From contig CAILRB010000032.1 in NCBI GenBank assembly GCA_903836465.1, positions 1-64,000 on the forward strand: DNA of 64,000 bases. The letters run 5' to 3'. A program made the translations under genes and the position numbers. Within the stretch, counting starts at the first letter, position 1. Every line of letters begins with the position of its first letter. The DNA comes from an uncultured Chlorobiaceae bacterium. GTDB taxonomy: Bacteria > Bacteroidota > Chlorobiia > Chlorobiales > Chlorobiaceae. Under the pieces are notes generated by a model. The model saw nothing but the letters and a program-made list of their open reading frames with translations, was not told where the DNA came from and did no database searches. Of the stretch, positions 60,129-64,000 are shown one piece after another.

Positions 60129-61539
60129 TATTGCAAATTTGGTTAGATGGTACAACCGGTTTACAAGAAAGAGTAAGAGTCACTTTCTTTTTATTTTTCC
60201 TGACTGGTTTCGATGCAACCAGTTCGCGCTTCTTCGACTTCCTGCTGTTTTTTTGATCAGCAATCACCTGTTTCTTCGATTTGCTGTTGCTCTTCTGCAC
60301 GGCAATCACCTGCCTCTTCGACTTGCTGTTGCTCTTTTGCACGGCAATCACCTGCCTCTTCGACTTACTGTTGCTCTTTTGCACGGCAATCACCTGCCTC
60401 TTCGACTTACTGTTGCTCTTTTGCACGGCAATCACCTGTTTCTTCGATTTGCTGTTGCTCTTCTGCACGGCAATCACCTGCCTCTTCGACTTGCTGTTGC
60501 TCTTTTGCACGGCAATCATCTGTTTCTTCGACTTGTTGTTGCTCTTCTGCTCAGCAATCACCTGTTTCTTCGACTTGTTGTTGCTCTTCTGCTCAGCAAT
60601 CACCTGTTTCTTTGACTTATGAACTGCTTTTGCTGGAGCGACTGCTTCCGATCGACTATGTCCTTGAACGACAAAATGACCGGAAAAACCTGAATCAGGA
60701 TTCGGGACTCTGTCCATAAATGCCATGTCGAACAAGTTGGCAGCTACGTTCCATCGGTCGGTTTTAGCATTCAGCATCACCAGTAGAATATCCTTGCCAT
60801 CCTTTATTGCTCTGGCAATCAAACAGCCGCCAGCCTTGGTTGTATAACCGGTCTTGATACCAACAGCATAAGGATATTTATCAAGAAGCTTGTTGTGTGT
60901 TCTCAGACAATACACTTTATGAGTCGTCTGCTCCATAAAAACAGCTTTATCAAGACGGGCCACCTGGTTAAACACGGGATTCTTTACTGCATATTCCGTA
61001 AGCCGTAAAAGATCCTCTGCAGTCGATATATTGCCCACATAAATGCCTTTATCAAAACCGGCCGGATTGGTAAACCGGGAATTTTTCATTCCAATCATCT
61101 TTGCCTTATAGTTCATGGAGGCAACAAACGAATCAATATTACCTGAAAGATATATCGCTATGGCAAATGCTGCATCGTTACTTGAATTAACCATAGCCGC
61201 CTTAACCAAATCGATAAGCTTGATTTTATCACCCTGTCTGAATCCTGCTTTAGAGGGCTCAACCATCGTCGACTCTTTTGTAATAAGCACATCCTGATCC
61301 ATTCGGCCACTTTCAATCGCCATAATACAGGTCAGTATCTTAGTCAGGCTCGCGGGAGAAACTGGTCGGTCAATATCCTTGGCCATCAATACTTTGGAAC
61401 TTCCTGTTTCCTTGACGATATAGGAGTTTATTTGAATCTGAGACTGCAGTGAATCATCTCTTGTTTGCGCATGCAGGAAGAGTGGAGAGATCATGGCCGT
61501 AATGACGACAAGAACAGCTATGAGCGTTGATTTTTGCAT
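60097..61539 (-). CDS. D-alanyl-D-alanine carboxypeptidase (peptidase S11) with repetitive basic C-terminus
   Basis: SxxK 'SPASLTKILTCIMAIE', 'SSNDAAFAIAIYLSG', 'GIKTGYTTKAGGCLIA'; then KSKKQVIA.QKS.. repeats. Confidence 0.93.
   Translation of the reverse strand: MQKSTLIAVLVVITAMISPLFLHAQTRDDSLQSQIQINSYIVKETGSSKVLMAKDIDRPVSPASLTKILTCIMAIESGRMDQDVLITKESTMVEPSKAGFRQGDKIKLIDLVKAAMVNSSNDAAFAIAIYLSGNIDSFVASMNYKAKMIGMKNSRFTNPAGFDKGIYVGNISTAEDLLRLTEYAVKNPVFNQVARLDKAVFMEQTTHKVYCLRTHNKLLDKYPYAVGIKTGYTTKAGGCLIARAIKDGKDILLVMLNAKTDRWNVAANLFDMAFMDRVPNPDSGFSGHFVVQGHSRSEAVAPAKAVHKSKKQVIAEQKSNNKSKKQVIAEQKSNNKSKKQMIAVQKSNSKSKRQVIAVQKSNSKSKKQVIAVQKSNSKSKRQVIAVQKSNSKSKRQVIAVQKSNSKSKRQVIAVQKSNSKSKKQVIADQKNSRKSKKRELVASKPVRKNKKKVTLTLSCKPVVPSNQICNNDQAYRNVAA
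60241..60618 (-). repeat. In-gene 42-bp tandem repeat, ~9 units encoding KSK(R/K)QVIAVQKSNS
   Basis: Nine consecutive 14-aa units in the translation, visible as cacggcaatcacctg... in the DNA. Confidence 0.95.
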
Positions 61540-61779
61540 AATCAACTCAGTGAGCTTCCTGTTTGTACGGAAGGCCTGTTTCCGTGAGAGGGAAATCGCG
61601 GATGTCAGGATGTGATGTGGCATGGATAAAATATGACTGTTCTTTTATTTCAAGATATAAGATAATGACTTACCTCATTCTCAATAAAGGAATCCAAAAG
61701 AACAAATTGAAACCTTTCTTCATTTTTTTTATAAAAAATTATTTCATGCCAAGGTTATTGGCCTTCGAGCAGACCCTCT

Positions 61780-62406
61780 TTAACGTTCAGAGAGTGCCAG
61801 TTTCACAGCAAGCCCTATAAACACCAAAGCAGCTATCCTGTTGACGGTTTTCTGTACCATTGCGGAGTTGCGGAATCTGTCGCCAAGTCCACCGGCAAAC
61901 AGGCTGATAAGCCCAAATACCAGTAACGTTGCCATGATGAAAACAGCTCCGAGTTGAAAAAACTGCAAAATCATGGGCCCATGACGAGGATCGGCAAACT
62001 GGGGCAAAAAAGCCATAAAAAAGAACGATACCTTGGGATTGGTCAAATTCATGATAATCCCTCTCCGGTAAAGACTTCCACTGGAAAGCACTTGAAGTGA
62101 CCGCTGCTGAAAAGTTGATGCTGTTGCCCTGAGCGCCTGCCATGCGAGATAAAGGAGATATGCCGCCCCCATAAATTTCATGATACCAAAAGCAAGCACC
62201 GATGAGTGCACGATGGCGGCGAGGCCAAAAGCCACCGCCACAGTATGTCCAATAAGCCCTGTAGTAAGACCGAGTGTTACAAAGAGACCTGCCTTCCTTC
62301 CATTCTGGGCTGACTGTGCCATGACGAAAAGGTTGTCGGGGCCGGGAGAGAGAGCAAGAATCACTGATGTTGAAAAAAATGCAAGCAATACATTACTGTC
62401 AATCAT
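61780..62406 (-). CDS. LysE family translocator
   Basis: 'FFSTSVILALSPGPDNLFVMAQSAQNGRKAGLFVTLGLTTGLIGHT'. Confidence 0.93.
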   Translation of the reverse strand: MIDSNVLLAFFSTSVILALSPGPDNLFVMAQSAQNGRKAGLFVTLGLTTGLIGHTVAVAFGLAAIVHSSVLAFGIMKFMGAAYLLYLAWQALRATASTFQQRSLQVLSSGSLYRRGIIMNLTNPKVSFFFMAFLPQFADPRHGPMILQFFQLGAVFIMATLLVFGLISLFAGGLGDRFRNSAMVQKTVNRIAALVFIGLAVKLALSER

Positions 62407-62977
62407 GAATGGGTATTGTTTTTATCTGTTTTGACTGGGCAGAAAGCTAATCACCATTATGATTGAAGCAAGGTCATGACCGGCACCCTTTCTTTTCTCT
62501 TTAAGCAAAAGATAAGCCTAAAAAACTATTTATGAAATTAGCAACTCACCGAGTATCGTTGTGGTTTATCGAATGTATCGATTTTCCGGCCTGTTTCGAA
62601 GGCCATTGACAAGAATCGAGATCCATAACTGAACAATCAAATATCACTTGATTGAGGTACCCTTAATTGATATATTTAAAATGGTATGGGGTAGTTATGG
62701 GTTAACTGTGGTGATAGTGGGTGCATCTGTTTTTTTTAGTCTTCACCCCAACCGGCAAAGGTTTTCGTTTGTGGCGAAATCACAATCCAATGTCTAATCT
62801 GCACTCTTTTAACTTGTTGCATCTACGGCATACCAGATAATGGCAACCTGGATGGAGGCTGCAGTATTATGAATACTGTTTGGCTGTACAATTTGCTAAT
62901 TTGATGGGAGTACAATCGGTTACGGCAGCAGATTTCGTTGTAACCTGTAGAGGTTATTAAAATATAAGCAAGTAAGA

Positions 62978-63976
62978 GTGAGTGATTTTCGTTCCATCAA
63001 AGATTCAGAACAGCAGCCAGACAACGGTGAGTTCAGTACGCCATTAAGTGTTCGTAAGCTGGTTCATTCAAGGCCTATGCCTCCCGAAAATCTTTCAAGG
63101 CTTGCATTGGTTATCCGATTTCTCAAACCGGTTACCTGGATTCCGGTTATGTGGAGCTTTCTCTGCGGTGCTGTGGCTAGCGGCTCTTTTGGATGGCAGG
63201 AGATTTCAGGCATGAAGTTTATACTCGGCATGTTACTTACCGGTCCACTGGCCAGTGGTACCTGCCAGATGCTGAACGACTATTTTGACCGTGATCTTGA
63301 TGAAATCAACGAACCAAACCGGCCGATACCCGGCGGGGCCATATCGCTGAAAAATGCCACCATCCTGATTGCCGTTTGGTCGGTTCTTTCAGTCATCACC
63401 GGCTATCTGATTCATCCCCTGATTGGCTTTTACGTTGTCATCGGCATTATCAATGCTCACCTCTACAGCGCAAACCCCATCAAGTTGAAGAAAAGACTCT
63501 GGGCAGGCAATATCATCGTGGCGGTTTCCTACCTTATCATTCCCTGGATAGCCGGAGAAATCGCATATAACGAGAGCTTTACACTCTCATCGCTTCAGCC
63601 TTCTCTGATTATTGCCGCTCTTTTCACTTTCTCCAGCACAGGGACCATGACCATCAACGATTTCAAATCTATCGAAGGCGACAGGCAAGTCGGCATAAGA
63701 ACACTGCCTGTGGTCTTCGGTGAGACCAATGCTGCTAAAATTGCCGCAGTACTCATCAATACAGGCCAGCTTCTCGCCTCATGCTATTTGTTCATGATCG
63801 GACAAAGTACCTTTGGAATAATTGTCGCCGCCCTCATCATTCCCCAGTTTTTTCTGCAGTTTGCCTTGGTAAAGTCTCCGGGAACTATGGATGTGCGCTA
63901 TAACGCAATTGCACAGAACTTTCTGGTTGCCGGTATGTTAATCTGCGCCTTTGCCATCAAGGCTGCAAGACCATGA
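62978..63976 (+). CDS. bchG: Bacteriochlorophyll/chlorophyll synthase (UbiA family, GTG start)
   Basis: 'RFLKPVTWIPVMWSFLCGAVASGSF...GPLASGTCQMLNDYFDRDLDEINEPNRPIPGGAIS...GTMTINDFKSIEGDRQVGIRTLPVVFGE'. Confidence 0.92.
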   Translation: MSDFRSIKDSEQQPDNGEFSTPLSVRKLVHSRPMPPENLSRLALVIRFLKPVTWIPVMWSFLCGAVASGSFGWQEISGMKFILGMLLTGPLASGTCQMLNDYFDRDLDEINEPNRPIPGGAISLKNATILIAVWSVLSVITGYLIHPLIGFYVVIGIINAHLYSANPIKLKKRLWAGNIIVAVSYLIIPWIAGEIAYNESFTLSSLQPSLIIAALFTFSSTGTMTINDFKSIEGDRQVGIRTLPVVFGETNAAKIAAVLINTGQLLASCYLFMIGQSTFGIIVAALIIPQFFLQFALVKSPGTMDVRYNAIAQNFLVAGMLICAFAIKAARP

Positions 63977-64000
63977 GATTCAGCTACAAACCGGACATCT

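Noticed and set aside
60241-60618. 42-bp periodic repeat resembling a CRISPR array
   Set aside because: Repeats are contiguous, have no spacers and lie in frame in the DacA-like gene.
60121-60719. Long + strand ORFs in several frames (Leu/Cys/Phe-rich)
   Set aside because: By-product of the antisense strand of the DacA tandem repeat.
62440-62977. Long intergenic region upstream of bchG examined for an RNA gene
   Set aside because: No tRNA, rRNA or clear structured RNA signal could be supported by eye.

Overview
The window looks like chromosomal DNA from a green sulfur bacterium (Chlorobiaceae). This rests on a Chlorobium-type 2[4Fe-4S] ferredoxin, a BchG-like bacteriochlorophyll synthase, MenA next to a TrxR-like ferredoxin-NADP reductase, and HppA. 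Housekeeping blocks include mutS, rplU-rpmA-mdh, aguA/aguB, menA, prfC, pth, hisC, hldD-like, phoH, fdx and dacA. They are interrupted by four accessory regions: (1) an IS3-family element that truncates a TIR-SUMF1 gene (1-2 kb); (2) a 6.9-17.8 kb mosaic built around a 1867-aa DUF4347/lipase/RTX/RCC1-like/dockerin-like protein, with toxin-antitoxin genes, Rpn nuclease genes and repeated gene fragments; (3) a copper/heavy-metal efflux operon (28.7-37.2 kb); (4) a VapBC-like pair, DUF1848, a DUF4143 ATPase and a type I restriction-modification operon carrying a DUF1016 gene (37.2-48.3 kb). The most unusual signal is in region 2. The 3' (dockerin-like) end of the giant gene recurs twice downstream as detached fragments that start at the same 5' boundary, among decayed DUF4160/DUF2442, PIN, YafQ and Rpn pieces. 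Assignments come from reading the translations; no database search was run.
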